In this document: positions 31,950 to 42,979 of the stretch, piece after piece
How positions within the stretch are numbered: position 1 is the stretch's first letter
How the letters are laid out: each line of letters opens with the position of its first letter
From: Notospermus geniculatus
Taxonomy: Eukaryota; Nemertea; Pilidiophora; Heteronemertea; Lineidae
Assembly (NCBI GenBank): GCA_002633025.1
Contig: NMRB01000448.1
Span: 246,696-310,695, forward strand
DNA: 64,000 bases
Direction of reading: 5' to 3'
The notes under the pieces: generated by a model
Seen by the model: only the letters and a program-made list of their open reading frames with translations
What the model was told of the DNA's origin: nothing
Databases searched by the model: none
Translations under genes and position numbers: made by a program

Positions 31950-32830
31950 AAAAAAACTCAGCAAAAATTTAATTGCTGAATTCTTTCTGAAGATTTCTCA
32001 TACTGGAATGTTTGATAATAAAGATGAACACAAACATAATCTTTATTACCAAACATTTCCTAAAGCAAAACCAAACGTCACATAGAACATTTTAAAATTA
32101 TTAAATATATGGTTTATTACAAAGAGTATAACGGGAACCTGAGGCAAGTTACGAATGAGAATTTTCCGTAATTTCCCCTTTTGGCACAGAAGAAATGTAC
32201 ACTCAGGTAGAGAGGGAAACATGTCAATTTGTTTCTTTGGAAAGATTACTCCACCGGGACTTGCATCACAAGTTAAGAGGGGTGCTTTTTCTTGACGCAA
32301 GGGCCCAACGCGCCGCGTAGCGGCCAACAGCGAAGCTAGCCAAAGACTTTTCACGGGTCAGTCAATAGAATTGGACTCATAGATGAAATGCGTCTAATGT
32401 TCAGATGGAATATACCGGACGGTTGGTTCACGTTTTTTGTGGCTGTGAACGTAGATGGGTACATTATGTAGCGATATGCTGACAGATTTGCTGGGGACTT
32501 GCTCTGTGGATGTTGTAAAATGCTATTTTTGGAAGATTATTCTGATTTGTAACGTCATTAGTGTTTCTTCCAGAAATTTGAAAGGGCAGGGTTTTTTGAA
32601 ATAAGCAAAGAAAAGGGCAGGGTGAACTGAGAAAAAGGGCAGGGTTAGCGCCCTTCTGTAATAGAAAATGCATTAGCTGTTCTGAAAAAAGGCAGGGAGC
32701 ACATTTTGAGGGGCAGGGTGCTGCGCCCTTCTATTTTGATCTAGAAGAAACACTAGTCATTTCTAATTAACATAAAAATATGTTGAGTAGCTGGGATATG
32801 TTTATAAACATTTATTGAGCAGCCACCGTC
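31950..32830. other. No gene; low-complexity GGGCAGGG repeats
   Basis: At 32580-32730 the words AAGGGCAGGGTTTTTTG, AAAAGGGCAGGGTGAAC and GGGGCAGGGTGCTGCGCCC recur, a small degenerate repeat. No coding region recognised. Confidence 0.4.
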
Positions 32831-32835
32831 ATGAC

Positions 32836-32906
32836 GTGGCCGGCTGGCGCATCGGTAGAGCGTCCGGCTCTGAATCCGGGCGCCGGGTTCGAGCCTTGCG
32901 ATAGGA
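32836..32906 (+). tRNA. tRNA-like sequence (Gln-CTG-like), probably a pseudogene
   Basis: Contains a box A-like TGGCGCATCGGTAGAGC, an anticodon-loop-like CTCTGAA, box B GGGTTCGAGCC, and a T-run (ATTTTTTTC) shortly after. The acceptor stem and the anticodon stem pair imperfectly (TCCGG against TCCGG, with one C-C mismatch), so a functional tRNA is doubtful. It may be a tRNA-derived SINE head without a body. Confidence 0.35.
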
Positions 32907-33042
32907 ATTTTTTTCACGTGTCTGTTTCTCTGTTTATTTTTTTTTGCTGAAAACGTTTAGTCGCCGGATGAATATCTCCCCAGCCCTTCCATTTCCCTAC
33001 AAATCTGCATTTGCTAATAAATACTTATAACCACAGATCCCT

Positions 33043-33105
33043 GTCAGCTGCCCTGCATTCAGAGAGACTTTTCACTAAAGTCTCTCTGAATGCAGGGCAG
33101 CTGAC
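33043..33105. repeat. Perfect 29-bp stem, 5-nt loop hairpin
   Basis: GTCAGCTGCCCTGCATTCAG begins the left arm (33043-33071) and the right arm (33077-33105) is its exact inverse, with loop TCACT. There are no mismatches. The size and perfection suit a very short MITE or a recent foldback more than a typical bulged animal pre-miRNA. Confidence 0.85.
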
Positions 33106-33394
33106 TACCATCCACATTCCCCTCCCAGTCACCAAAAATATCAACACCACAACTAACGTTCAAGACTACTGGATGGGTTGCAAAGTTCAGAAGTGGCCAG
33201 AATCCTTTCTGAACTATTCTAAACATGCTTCTAACTTGTGACTCAAGTCCCTCTAGATTTCACATCAGTTGATGTTGAAACGTATTTGTATCATAAACAA
33301 GGATGCATTTGATAGTGTTATGGACCTTTCCAAAAAAAGAGTGCGGTCAAACTGTGCTAGCCATATGACATCTGGGGCTGTATACACAAAACAT

Positions 33395-33505
33395 CGTGGC
33401 CCGTACGCATAGGTGGAATAAGCTTATTCCAGGTATAGCTTCACGTTATAACGTTAGGTTATACTTGGAATAAACTTATTCCATCTTTATGCATACGGGC
33501 CCGTA
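33395..33505. repeat. Palindrome CCCGTACGCATAGGTGGAATAA
   Basis: Left CCGTACGCATAGGTGGAATA and right TATTCCATCTTTATGCATACGGG pair, with GGTATAG/CTTGG inner mismatches. A second, looser pair (GGTAAAATTTCCTTT / AAGGGAAATTTTAC, with GCATACGG) follows to 33585. Confidence 0.65.
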
Positions 33506-33787
33506 AGGGTAAAATTTCCTTTAAACTATTGTTCCAAACAAAAGATAAGGGAAATTTTACACTTAAGATGTTTTATGCATACGGCGCCAGAAGCTAATAC
33601 GCCGGGTTAGTACCATTCAATGGACGCTGCCACGCTAAGCTGGTCAAGCAGGCCATGGGCACAAATGCTTGGGAAAAATAATCTTCTCAGAGCACGCGTT
33701 TGGTCATGTTATAGCATGCTTGGACAATGAATGGCCATGATGCCATGTAGTAGAATTGGTAGGCCATCATCTTTTTTGGAAAGGTCT

Positions 33788-34212
33788 GTAGACGATTCTC
33801 GAATAGGCAGATCTGCACACTTCCACTGAAATCTCAACCAGAACCGCAATCTGAAACCGGGTGACATGACGTAATCCATGATTCAGTGATGGTCGACTCT
33901 GACACAACGTCTTCGAAATCACTGTCGTGGGGTTGTCTGCGTCACGTCATTCAGTTCCAGACTGAGGTTATGGTTGAGATTTTGGCGGAAGTGCACAGAT
34001 CAGGGGCGGATCCAGAATCATGGGAAAGAGGGGGGCACAGCCAGCGCACATCGAGGAAAACCTCGGTCAAATTTAAACTTTTTTTCAAAATTTCCTGGAC
34101 AATTTTAAAGATTTTCCACAAAATAGAGGGGGCACGGGCCGGCTTTGCCCCCCCCCTGGATCCGCGCCTGCAGATCTTTATCGTTTACGTCAATTTGAGA
34201 ACAGTTTATACC
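33788..34212. mobile_element. Palindromic MITE with 5-bp-TSD insertion next to stomatin exon
   Basis: Arms: GACGATTCTCGAATAGGCAG with CTGAAATCTCAACCAGAACC, against GGTTATGGTTGAGATTTTGG and a right end AATTTGAGAACAG. It is homologous to about 14095-14320. It is interrupted by 34001-34170 (CAGGGGCGGATCCAG...CTGGATCCGCGCCTG), flanked by exact CAGAT copies at 33996-34000 and 34171-34175. It ends about 55 bp inside the intron following the stomatin hairpin exon. Confidence 0.8.
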
Positions 34213-34266
34213 GCCTCCACTTTCCTTCAAATCAAGGTTTGAAATTTCAATTACAACATGACTTAC

Positions 34267-34449
34267 CGGGACCCTTGGCACCGCCTGAAAGCAGACGACC
34301 GAGTCGGAATATAACGGCACGTTCGTACTCCTGGACGACCTTTAGACAGACACATAGTGAAAACGGGAAGGTACAAACGACCAACAGCCAGGAGATGATG
34401 GTTAATATCCATCCGCAGAATCCGAGACCTTCCGAGGCACGGTCATCAG
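34267..34449 (-). CDS. STOM: Stomatin exon: cytoplasmic N-tail, membrane hairpin, SPFH entry
   Basis: A 183-nt minus-strand exon. The acceptor is ATTTCCAG at 34450; the donor GTAAGTCATG follows at 34266. It enters in phase 1 and leaves in phase 1. The residues begin [19 protein letters not shown], contain the hydrophobic stretch with [11 protein letters not shown], then [15 protein letters not shown] and end SGGAKGP. This is the unmistakable stomatin signature. The GFCGW cysteine corresponds to human Cys30 (palmitoylation), and the TFP proline to the hairpin proline needed for topology and cholesterol binding in stomatin/MEC-2. The trailing G plus the two first bases of exon C, B or A makes the next Gly codon, so all three can follow. 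The upstream exon with the start codon was not found. It is nearer to stomatin than to SLP-2. Confidence 0.95.
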
Positions 34450-34817
34450 CTGGAAATATACAAAATACAATTAGCTTTGGCCTATTTGACCTATGTTTTA
34501 ATGGGAAATTCCCAATGTACAGGCCCGTTTTCCCACTACAACGGATTCTGCTACGGTTTGTGGCGAGTGGAGTGAGTTTCACAGGAATCGGGATAATTAA
34601 AGATAATGTATCATGGGTATTTTCGCGAGCGGCGAAAATCATTGTTTATTTATGTTTTGTTTGTTTGTGTCCAGTCTTTCATCGTCTTATGGGTAATTTG
34701 TTGGTGGCATGCCCCTCTAGAAATTCTTTTGATACCAAAATCAGATATGCAACATAGAGCACAAAAGATGACACACAAAATGATAGTAGAAGAAAAATCG
34801 TCTCCGAATTTTGCAAA

Positions 34818-34905
34818 TTTTCGACCCCAACCGGGGTCTTCCTTAGGCACTTTCTAGTAGGGATCCCAGAAGTGCCTGAGGAAGACCCCGCTCGGGGTCG
34901 AAAAT
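34818..34905. repeat. Palindrome AATTTTCGACCCC
   Basis: Left AAATTTTCGACCCCAACCGG, GGTCTTCCTTAGGCACTT; right AAGTGCCTGAGGAAGACC, CGGGGTCGAAAATTTT. It is a short MITE-like hairpin of about 88 bp. Confidence 0.75.
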
Positions 34906-35091
34906 TTTGAAACCGAAAGTATTCAATTTAGTGGGTTAGCAAAATAGCATGTACCAAAAGCCCAAAATAACATAATGTAAACATCCATATTTACTAACAT
35001 CGAATGTGAACAATGAAGTCATGATACACTATCTCGCGGGACGATCGGTGGCGACCAAATCGCCTGCAATACCGCCCTCACCCCAGCTGGT

Positions 35092-35398
35092 CATCTTCGA
35101 TAATCGAAGGCCGATCTGCTCTCCACTGCATTACATCGCACATCACCCTTCGAGAAATAGACCAGTCAGCAGCGTATCTTGGCACGATGCCAACTTTACC
35201 GGTCGACCAATCATATTGCACTTTATATCGGGTCTTCGGCTACAACTCTTTGTACCACGATTCAAATTTTACAACACCGATTCTGATTGGCCTCTTCTTC
35301 TCGAGGCGGCAGATACGCCGTGGACCGGTCACTTTCTCGAAGGGTGATGTGCGGTGTAACGTAGTGGTGAGCAGATCGGCCTTCGATCATCGAAGATG
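35092..35398. mobile_element. hAT-like foldback MITE, copy 3 (8-bp TSD)
   Basis: The same 307-bp size and ends as 2099-2405. The flanks CAGCTGGT (35084-35091) and CACCTGGT (35399-35406) differ at one of eight positions, so this insertion is probably older or has acquired a mutation. Confidence 0.85.
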
Positions 35399-36064
35399 CA
35401 CCTGGTGTGCTGCCCGCTTTAGCCTGTTGCTGTTTCTGACCATAAAATGAATGATCTTCATGGACTGAATGAAATAACTCGTCAAAAAAAAACCTTACGA
35501 GAGCCAACGTATTGTGGTTACCACAACAAAAGCAATAATTATAAAGAACCATTGGACCAAACGACATGGATGACTGTCATTAGCTCTGGTACTACACGAC
35601 AAACCATTAGCTGATTGCTAGCACGGCGACATTAGCGGAAAAAACAACTCGGTTCCGAGATTGGAATTGTCAGTATTGTGATGGTAATGTGCAAGTGCTA
35701 TAATCCGCTGACTGGTTCTCTAAGTGATGCATTGGAACAGATTGTTTCTTTGAAAAGTTTGAGTACCTCTGAAAGGCAATTCATTTCGCCGTGTTGATAA
35801 GATTGGCAGAAATATTTGTCATGAAGAGGCAATCACCCTGACGGCATTAACCCTTTCAACAAAGACATTTTCAGTGTTTCCGCCAGAGGGTACGCAGGGT
35901 ACGCTGTGAGTCCCCTCAAAGGAACAGAAAAGGGCCATTTTCTTTAATTTCATGGGGTTTTTGCTGATTTTGAAGAACTGCATACCCTCAAAAATATTTC
36001 TGGCAGAAACCCTGATTTTGGAGCTGACGATCTCATCAGCACCAGACTTCGCTGGATAGGACTC

Positions 36065-36780
36065 TACAAATGGGGACATTGTCAAAGGCAGATTTACGGA
36101 TTTGACAATGCAAGTGGGGACAATTGTCACTAGGCACTCACTGCAAGTGGGGACAGTTGTCACTAGGTAGTCACTGCAAGTGGGGACACTTGTAACTAGG
36201 CAGTCACTGCAAGTGGGGACACTTGTTGTCACTAGGCAGTCAATGATGAATAGGGCACTACAAGTGAGGACATTGTCACCAGTGGACTTAGATGAATATT
36301 ACTCTAAAAGAGGGGACAATGTCACCAGACAGTCAAAGAGGGATAGAACTCAACAAGTGAGGACATTAACAGCAGCAGAATTAGATGAATAGGACATTGT
36401 CATCTGTCAGTTTCAGATGGAATAGAACTCTACAAAGTGGGGACATTGTCACCACGCAGACTTAGATGAAATATGACTGTACAAGTGAGGACACTGTCAG
36501 ATGAATATGACTCTACAAAATGGGGACATTGTCACCAGACAGTTCAGATAGAATAGCACTCTACAAGTGAGGACATTGTCAGCAGCAGACTTAGATGAAT
36601 AGGACTCTACAAGGGGGATATTATCACCAGGCAGTCCCAGATGGAATAGGGCTGTACAAATGAGGAGTTTGTCACCAGGCAGTCCCAGATGGATAGGATT
36701 CTGTAAGTGGGGACATTTTTAACAGAGAGTACAAATGGGGACATTGTCATAAGGCAGTCTCAGATGGTGGTATTAAGATT
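36065..36780 (+). repeat. Long degenerate tandem array (GTGGGGACATTGTCACCAGGCAGT)
   Basis: About thirteen units, short at the start (about 38-46 bp) and longer later, built on AAGTGGGGACA, TTGTCACCAG.CAGT, CAGATGGAATAGGACTCTAC. Many units carry small indels. No open frame persists. The stretch 35420-36060 before it has no recognised gene. Confidence 0.8.
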
Positions 36781-37122
36781 GCAGAGCGAGACAGATCCAG
36801 CCTCACATTCTACACGATATGCATATTTCACATTGTAAGTAGATTAGAGAGATTCAAATCGGAATTGGACAGAGGATATCTTCTTTTGATGAGCAATTCC
36901 TAGCATGCTAAAGAAAGCAGTCAGGATGGGGATGGTATTCGTTGATTGCCTGGTCCATTTCTCAACAGACACCTTTCAAAAGGTTACTTATTTCACATTC
37001 TTGACATTGCATTCAGGGAAAGCAATGAAAGGAGCAAAAATAATAAGCAGTTGGCTGGGGATGATTGGTTGGCAAGGTGACATATGGTTGGAATCGCTTT
37101 AACCTTTTATTGCTGAGGCGGA

Positions 37123-37590
37123 GGAGCCTTGATAGCCCAGTGGTTATCACGTCTACTAATACTAAAAGTGTCCCACTGGCGACTTTTTCCCACGACAAGG
37201 GGCGAATCTGAAGCTGCGATATTTAGCATTAATGTGTTTCGCATAGGATCATGGAGCCAGAAAATCACTGCGAACATAGACGACAGTCTACGAAGAGCTA
37301 CGATTTTTCCATTCGTCCTTGTCGCAGGCCAAAATTCGCCAGTGGGACGCTAGTATTAGCAAGTGGCAGGTCCCGGGTTCGAATCCTGGGCCAATTGGCA
37401 CTAATCATCCCTGGCTCTTCAGTCCGTCCATAGGACAGTAAGCTGTGGTGCCTTGTACCTTGTGCCTTTGCAAGGGCAAATATAAGACCCCGTCCAAGTG
37501 ATGAACATGAACATTCAGATGACCTCTTCCATACTTACTAGGGCCAATAATGCTTTGCCCTCAGCCCTGATGGAAAAATCTAATACTAAC
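37123..37590 (+). mobile_element. SINE family 2, interrupted in tRNA-like head
   Basis: Head GGAGCCTTGATAGCCCAGTGG, then after the insert GGCAGGTCCCGGGTTCGAATCC (box B), then the full body and tail TGATGGAAAAATCTAATAC. The insert at about 37154-37359 is a palindrome with arms ACTAATACTAAAAGTGTCCC and GGGACGCTAGTATTAG, TCGCCAGTGGGA/TCCCACTGGCGA. The minus-strand copy near 62600 shows the uninterrupted head. Confidence 0.75.
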
Positions 37591-37599
37591 ACTGCCGAA

Positions 37600-38135
37600 G
37601 GGAATTTTGTTGACAATGAAGAGATGTCAAATATCTTGGAAGGCAACAAAGCCCTGACATATTGGTATTCATTGGAAAGCTCTCAATGAGCACTTTCCAA
37701 TGAATACCTATGTGACAGAGTTTCTTATGATTTCAGGATTTTTCAGGTTTATTGGTTTTAATGAAACTGCCCTTTAAAATGAAAGGGTAAACTTGATAAT
37801 CTGTAACCCTAGTTGAAGGCTTTTAAGGGAGTGTGATACTTAGCAATATGTGACATTCTCTCTCAAAAGCAGTCGCATGTTGCTCGGAAGGTGAGCCTCA
37901 ATGAATTAAGACGACACCAGGAGAGAATGGAAGAAATAGATTGTTTCAGATTCCATAATAGGCAGACTGGTATTTCTTCTGGTAGCCCGACTTGAAAGTG
38001 TCAGTCTGTTCCAGCAAAATTTGCTAAATTTCTGGAGGACGACTTTGGTTATTATCATTTTGTGTGTCGCCTTTTGTGCTCTAGTTTTGGATCATAATAG
38101 ACAGACATTGAAATTGACCAACATTTGGTCTCAAA
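37600..38135. other. No gene; short hairpin
   Basis: A hairpin at 37667-37706 (GGTATTCATTGGAAAGC / GCACTTTCCAATGAATACC) is shared with 13921-13960. Nothing else recognised. Confidence 0.45.
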
Positions 38136-38139
38136 CTGC

Positions 38140-38520
38140 CAACCTAAAGGGCACCGCACACTAGCGACTAAATTGAGGCAACCAGCGACGCAACTGTCGA
38201 CTATACGACGTCACAGGCGATAATCGCCTGTGAGGTTGCTGAGCTATGTCGCACACGACAATTTCCTAGGACGATCCGCAAACGGGTGACTATTTTGCTG
38301 GAGACGGTCGCAGTAGCAGTGGACTGTGCCAAGCGACCAAAAGTTCAATGTGTTGAACTTTCGGTCGCTTGGTTGCCGGGACTTACCGCACGACCAAATT
38401 GTGTACTTCAGTCGCGTAACAATCTGCCGCAAAGAGGAGACAAAAAAGGAAAAATGTTCAGTCGCTGGCCTGGTTGCAAGGCCGATCACCCAGAAAATCG
38501 CTCGAAAAATCGCTAGTGTA
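38140..38520. mobile_element. MITE AAGGGCACCGCACACTAGCGAC, copy 1
   Basis: Left end AAAGGGCACCGCACACTAGC. The inner GGCGATAATCGCC, CCAAGCGACCAAAAGTTCAA and its inverse form the loop palindrome. The right end is AAAATCGCTAGTGTAACTGC, degenerate. A better-preserved copy is at 42505-42755. The stretch 38525-39880 holds only low-complexity A/T- and G-rich runs around 39210-39280. Confidence 0.65.
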
Positions 38521-39884
38521 ACTGCGATGTGTAACTGCTTTTGCCAGAGCACATATGTTGTAAACCAGGTGAACCACGCTTGAAATCACTTTGAAACTTC
38601 ACTCCATAACACTTGTTGAATGTGCGAAGGGAGTGACCTTTACCACTTCCTCCCTTTTTGAAAAACTACAATAAAGGGTTCCATTTTCGTGTGCCTGATT
38701 CTGAAATCGAATCCAGCGATCACGGAGCCTTGCAGAATGAAATCACACTTCAAGATATCTCAGATTTCATGATATTTATAAATGAGATTAAGGGATTTCA
38801 GGCTTCAAAGGACAGCGTCGTCACCAATGTACAAATCTAATCAAAAGGCTTAAATCACATTACGCTATTTTTAGCGCCAGGATGCTGAGGGCAACATGGC
38901 AGGTGATTCATTCTTGACGACAGACCTAATTTTCGTGACGAGGAGTGGGAGGGAGTGATCTGTGATGTTAACCCTTTCACGCCGCACCCCATCGTAGCTG
39001 CGGGATGACTTTTTTCCCATTTATTCGAGTCTAGTGTACGGTAGTTCTGATGAATTGCAACGGTGGCAGCACTGATCAGATACGCAGAAGATGCAACGGT
39101 TAGCAGATTGGTTGTTTTTTTGTTCATTTTGTTTTTGTCCTCTCACTTTTCGACAATGTGGTCACTCAGTAAAGTCAGGGTTTCCGCCAGGATTTTTTTC
39201 CAGGGTACGACCTGTAAGGGGGGGGGGGATTTGAAAAAAAAAAATTTTTGAAAATTGAAATTTTTTTTTTTGTTAATAAAACCCTCCAGAGTCATTTTTT
39301 ACACTCCAAAATGCAAAATTAGTCTTCCTTCTGCATGAAAGTTGCATTTGAAATGTAACAAATTTAAGAAAAACATCACTGAAGTGATTTTTTCAGGGTA
39401 CTATATCGTACCCTCAAATTTCTTTAGGGTACTCTATTTGTACCCAAAGTACCCTCTGGCGAGGACCCTGAAAGTCTAGTTGTAATCTGATGTTTTTCCG
39501 ATCTTTGCTGGTAAAAATAGAAACCGAGCAGTATGCAATTATGTGAATATCACAGGTGAATTTGAGATTTTTTCAGTCATTTTTAAGAAAATTTCAGTCA
39601 TTCCACCGAACAAAATTTTTGTAAACGACAAAGGTTGAATTAAGAAAGAGACAAACACAACAAAAACTTATTTTAGAATTCTTAAAATAATGCCTCCATC
39701 TTCCTTTGATATTTTTCCACGAGGAATTTTTTTTCTCCGTTAATCCCAAATAAGAGCTGCTACCAGTCTAAAATGGGCTCTATTAAAATGAGATTATTGA
39801 CACACGCTTTGATGTCTGAGGGTTATATTAAGCTCTAAATTAGAGGTTGGAATAGTGCTCCGCAATTTGACGTCAGACTGGACC

Positions 39885-40117
39885 ATTTCAGTAAATTGTT
39901 GTCTGGATTTCTCGCTGAAAAGTACAAACTTTGCGACAAGAGGAAGGCCATCTTGACTAATCAAGGCCTCCGGTCACTCCGCCCTTCGAACTACGCTCCC
40001 TTCACCCTTGACGACCACCGTTTGTCATCCTCCTCGCAGACACGTCGTTCCATGGACCGCACCCCCCCCCCACTGCTGTCAATGATAAATGCGTGTAATC
40101 CAATGTTTTGTGAATAA
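39885..40117 (+). CDS. Possible 3'-terminal coding exon, unknown protein
   Basis: After a possible acceptor (GGACCATTTCAG at 39890), a frame with coding-like codon use runs to TGA at 40115, with residues GFLAEKYKLCDKRKAILTNQ followed by a proline/serine-rich end. The stop overlaps an AATAAA poly(A) signal (GTGAATAAAAC). I recognise no family, and no upstream exon could be matched. A ten-C run near 40063 could be a sequencing problem. Alternatively it is a degraded retrocopy. Confidence 0.22.
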
Positions 40118-40463
40118 AACATGCATTAACGTATTAGATTATTCTTCAGTTTGAGATTTTCATCGATCCAAACCTCACAATGTTCCTATCTTCGTCATAA
40201 ACCGCGCTTTCAGTAACGTTTGGCTGCTTCAGCCGCCACGCTCATGGGCGGCAAATGCGAGCGATAAATGCTACAGTGGTCGGCAAGGGTGGATGGAGCG
40301 ATAGTAGGAGTGACAGGAAGCCTTGGTTGGGCAAGATGGAGGAAGGCACAATTCTCAAGCGCGATTCATTGGCGCACGGATCCGGTACGTTTCCAGTCCC
40401 TTTGTCCCTAGTTTTCCGGATACGACAATGCAAAAGTAAATTTGATCGATTTTTTACGGACCT

Positions 40464-40603
40464 GGGCCCATATTTACGAAACCTTCGCAACTTTGCGTTC
40501 ACGCAAATCTATTGTTTGGTTGCACATGCCCTATTGTTCACTGACTGCCTTACAATAGATTTGCGTGAACGCAAAGTTGCGAAGGCTTCATAAATATGGC
40601 CCC
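40464..40603. mobile_element. Palindromic MITE GGGCCCATATTTACGAA
   Basis: Left GGGCCCATATTTACGAAACC, TTCGCAACTTTGCGTTCACG; right CGTGAACGCAAAGTTGCGAA, CATAAATATGGCCCC. The loop is about 50 bp. Elements with CATAAATATGGCCC-like ends are repeated at 60733-60872 (GGGGCCAAATTCATAAAG). Confidence 0.75.
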
Positions 40604-40619
40604 TGGATCAGACAAAATC

Positions 40620-42500
40620 TGTTTGTCAATGATCAGCACTTTATTACGTCTTCACGGCTTCTTTTTTCAGCTTACAAAACCAATGATGAACATAGTTTAT
40701 CACCCGGTGTAACATCTGCCAGTGTTCCAATATTCCAGTGTTCCCCTTATTGTTTGGGAAACAATGGCAGTTTGCCAGGTGTGACAAAGTTGCCCTTTTG
40801 TCTTTTATTATTTATTATTTATTTAATGGCCTTGGGAACACAAAACAACATGAACAGTTCATCAGAATGACCCCATACGAGTTCATTAACCGATAAATTA
40901 CTCAAATACGTCATCACCTTATGGTATTGCTATGGAGACAATGACATATGGTTGTCATTAATGAATTATGGTTGATAGAGAATCATTACTGGGTAATTAT
41001 AACAACACCATTAGATGCAGTCAGTGGTGGTGTGGAAATTGGTTGTAATATTTTGGAGGCAGAAGTACAGATGACATTTTTAACCCCTTAACTGTGTAAT
41101 GTTTTTTTTAGTTAACATTTTTCTTTCTTAAAAAAATGTGCCAAAAAAAGTATTTGACACATAAGGTTCCAGATGTGAACGTCCTACACACTGTGAAACG
41201 CCATTTCCTTGCAGGGCGTACTATTACGCCTTATGCAAGCTGAACCAAGGGAGGCGGGGTGCAGGGTTATGAAATATGAGTAAAAATATTTACTGTACCT
41301 GGATGGATTCGGTTGGCTGACCCCGGTGACATTTTTACAAAATGGTACTCTATTCCAAGCAATAGTTTAACCCTTGTAAGCAACTCCTTTAGAATATCCA
41401 GTGTTTGATTCCCACCAAGGTAAGTTCACAATAATACCAAAAGAAACGACTGGTCACTAGTTATTGGCAATTTAAGACGTTAATGTATACCAACAAAAAT
41501 TCATAAGCTCGCCTTATAAATTTTTGATACTAATCATAGAAGGCATACTATCATAGAAGGCATGTGGGATATTTACTGGGTATTTGTTTTGTCAAAAACC
41601 CACGACTTAATGCAATTATTTTATAAGGTAACAATCAGTCGCCCAAACACGCATGTATTCGGCGAGTATTAAGTATTCATGTACAGTGTGGATAGAATTC
41701 CCGCAAGGGGTTAAATAACTCCTTAACGACCAGAGTTTGCCTAATTAGCATTTCGTCCCGGTTTGTCAGGGAATGTTGACTGTACTGTGGAAAGTTTTTA
41801 TGTAGCTAATTATAATTAATGTACAGATCATGTCAGGGATATCAAAGAGTAGCAGGCTTGAATTTTTTTTGTTATCATGGAGTGAGAAATAAAAGTGGAA
41901 AATAAGAAGTGGGAAATTTTGCACTTTTGCACAAACTTTTCAATTTCTCTAACTGGGGTAAAATTTTTTCCATTTTGAGAAATATCACCCAAAAATCTGA
42001 GTTTCAGATCAATAGCCCCAGCGGTTACGAAACGTGCCCTGCCTATGGACAACAACGACGACGACGGACGCTGCACCACGACAAAAGCTCCCTCTGTAGG
42101 CCAATTCCACAGCTGGCCAACACAATCTACGACTAATCGCAGATTAGACTAAAAGATCAGACTAAAAGAACAAGGAATGACAACTGTCTACAATCTATCT
42201 ACCATCAGGAAAATAAAGCTGCGGCCCTTTAATACAAGGGAACAACTGCACACTATAATCATGCATATTGAAGCAGTTTGTTATCGCCAGCAAAAATTCT
42301 GACCGAGAGATGAAATAAAGAAGTTAGGAAGGGAGGGAGGCAAAATGAACATCGAGATAGGAAAAGACAAAATGACATTGGACTGTTTCAAATGAATCTA
42401 TGTTTCGGGTTGCGAAGTTTTTAGACTTTTGAAATCAATTTATTGTAGGATAGATATGATGTTGAGTTTGTGGCACTGCAGGAGTAGACCAGGGGTGTGT
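40620..42500. other. No recognised gene
   Basis: AT-rich, without any frame, splice-site set or repeat I can support. Confidence 0.4.
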
Positions 42501-42504
42501 GACT

Positions 42505-42755
42505 AAAGGGCTCCGCACACTGGCGACTAAAATGGGGGCGACTACCGATGCGACTACTGCGTCGCCTGCGATAATTACGTTTGAGGTCGATCAGCGATGT
42601 CATCCACGACATCACTGATCTTCCAAGGAAGCATTTGTCGCAAACGAGTCAACAAAAACTAAAAAAACTGAAAATATGTTCAGTCGCTTCTGTGGTCGCA
42701 AGGCCGGTCGCCCAGAAAATCGCTCGAAAAATCGCTAGTGTGCGGTGCCCTTAAA
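42505..42755. mobile_element. MITE AAGGGCACCGCACACTAGCGAC, copy 2
   Basis: Left end AAAGGGCTCCGCACACTGGCGAC-like, right end GCTAGTGTGCGGTGCCCTT. The interior shares GGTCGCCCAGAAAATCGCTC with 38140-38520. Confidence 0.7.
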
Positions 42756-42873
42756 GGGAATGGATTGACAGAGCCCGAGTTGAGTATACCCTCTTTTAAG
42801 GACACCTTGAGGTCTGATAATTGAGAGTGTCCTCACAATAGAGGTCAGCCTTGATGGAAATAGCCATGCTGGA

Positions 42874-42976
42874 TCCATGTTCCCGAAGCCGTCGTAAGGT
42901 TAGCGATGTCGTTACGCTATGCATTTTCCCAGTTTTAACGACATCGTTAACCTAACGACAGCTTCGGGAACATGGG
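42874..42976. repeat. Palindrome CATGTTCCCGAAGC
   Basis: Left CATGTTCCCGAAGCCGTCG, AGGTTAGCGATGTCGTTA; right TAACGACATCGTTAACCT, GACAGCTTCGGGAACATG. It directly precedes a CAGGGGCGGATCC-type remnant. Confidence 0.75.
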
Positions 42977-42979
42977 CCC

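Larger units (their letters stand above)
14695..34449 (-). other. STOM: Stomatin-family gene, partial (overview of visible exons)
   Basis: Minus-strand span of the recognisable stomatin exons. Reading 5'->3' in the gene, they are the membrane-hairpin exon (34449-34267), a 16.7-kb intron, then three alternative versions of the following exon: C (17541-17459), B (16585-16503) and A (14777-14695). Stomatins are inner-leaflet oligomeric scaffold proteins that bind cholesterol and modulate ion channels and transporters. The start codon exon should lie right of 34449 and the rest of the SPFH domain left of base 1; neither was found. The long intron holds repeats only, apart from one unassigned coding-like stretch near 21 kb on the other strand. 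Confidence 0.85.

Noticed and set aside
33043-33105. microRNA precursor
   Set aside because: The stem is perfectly paired with a tiny loop and no flanking lower stem; without small-RNA data a foldback is more likely.
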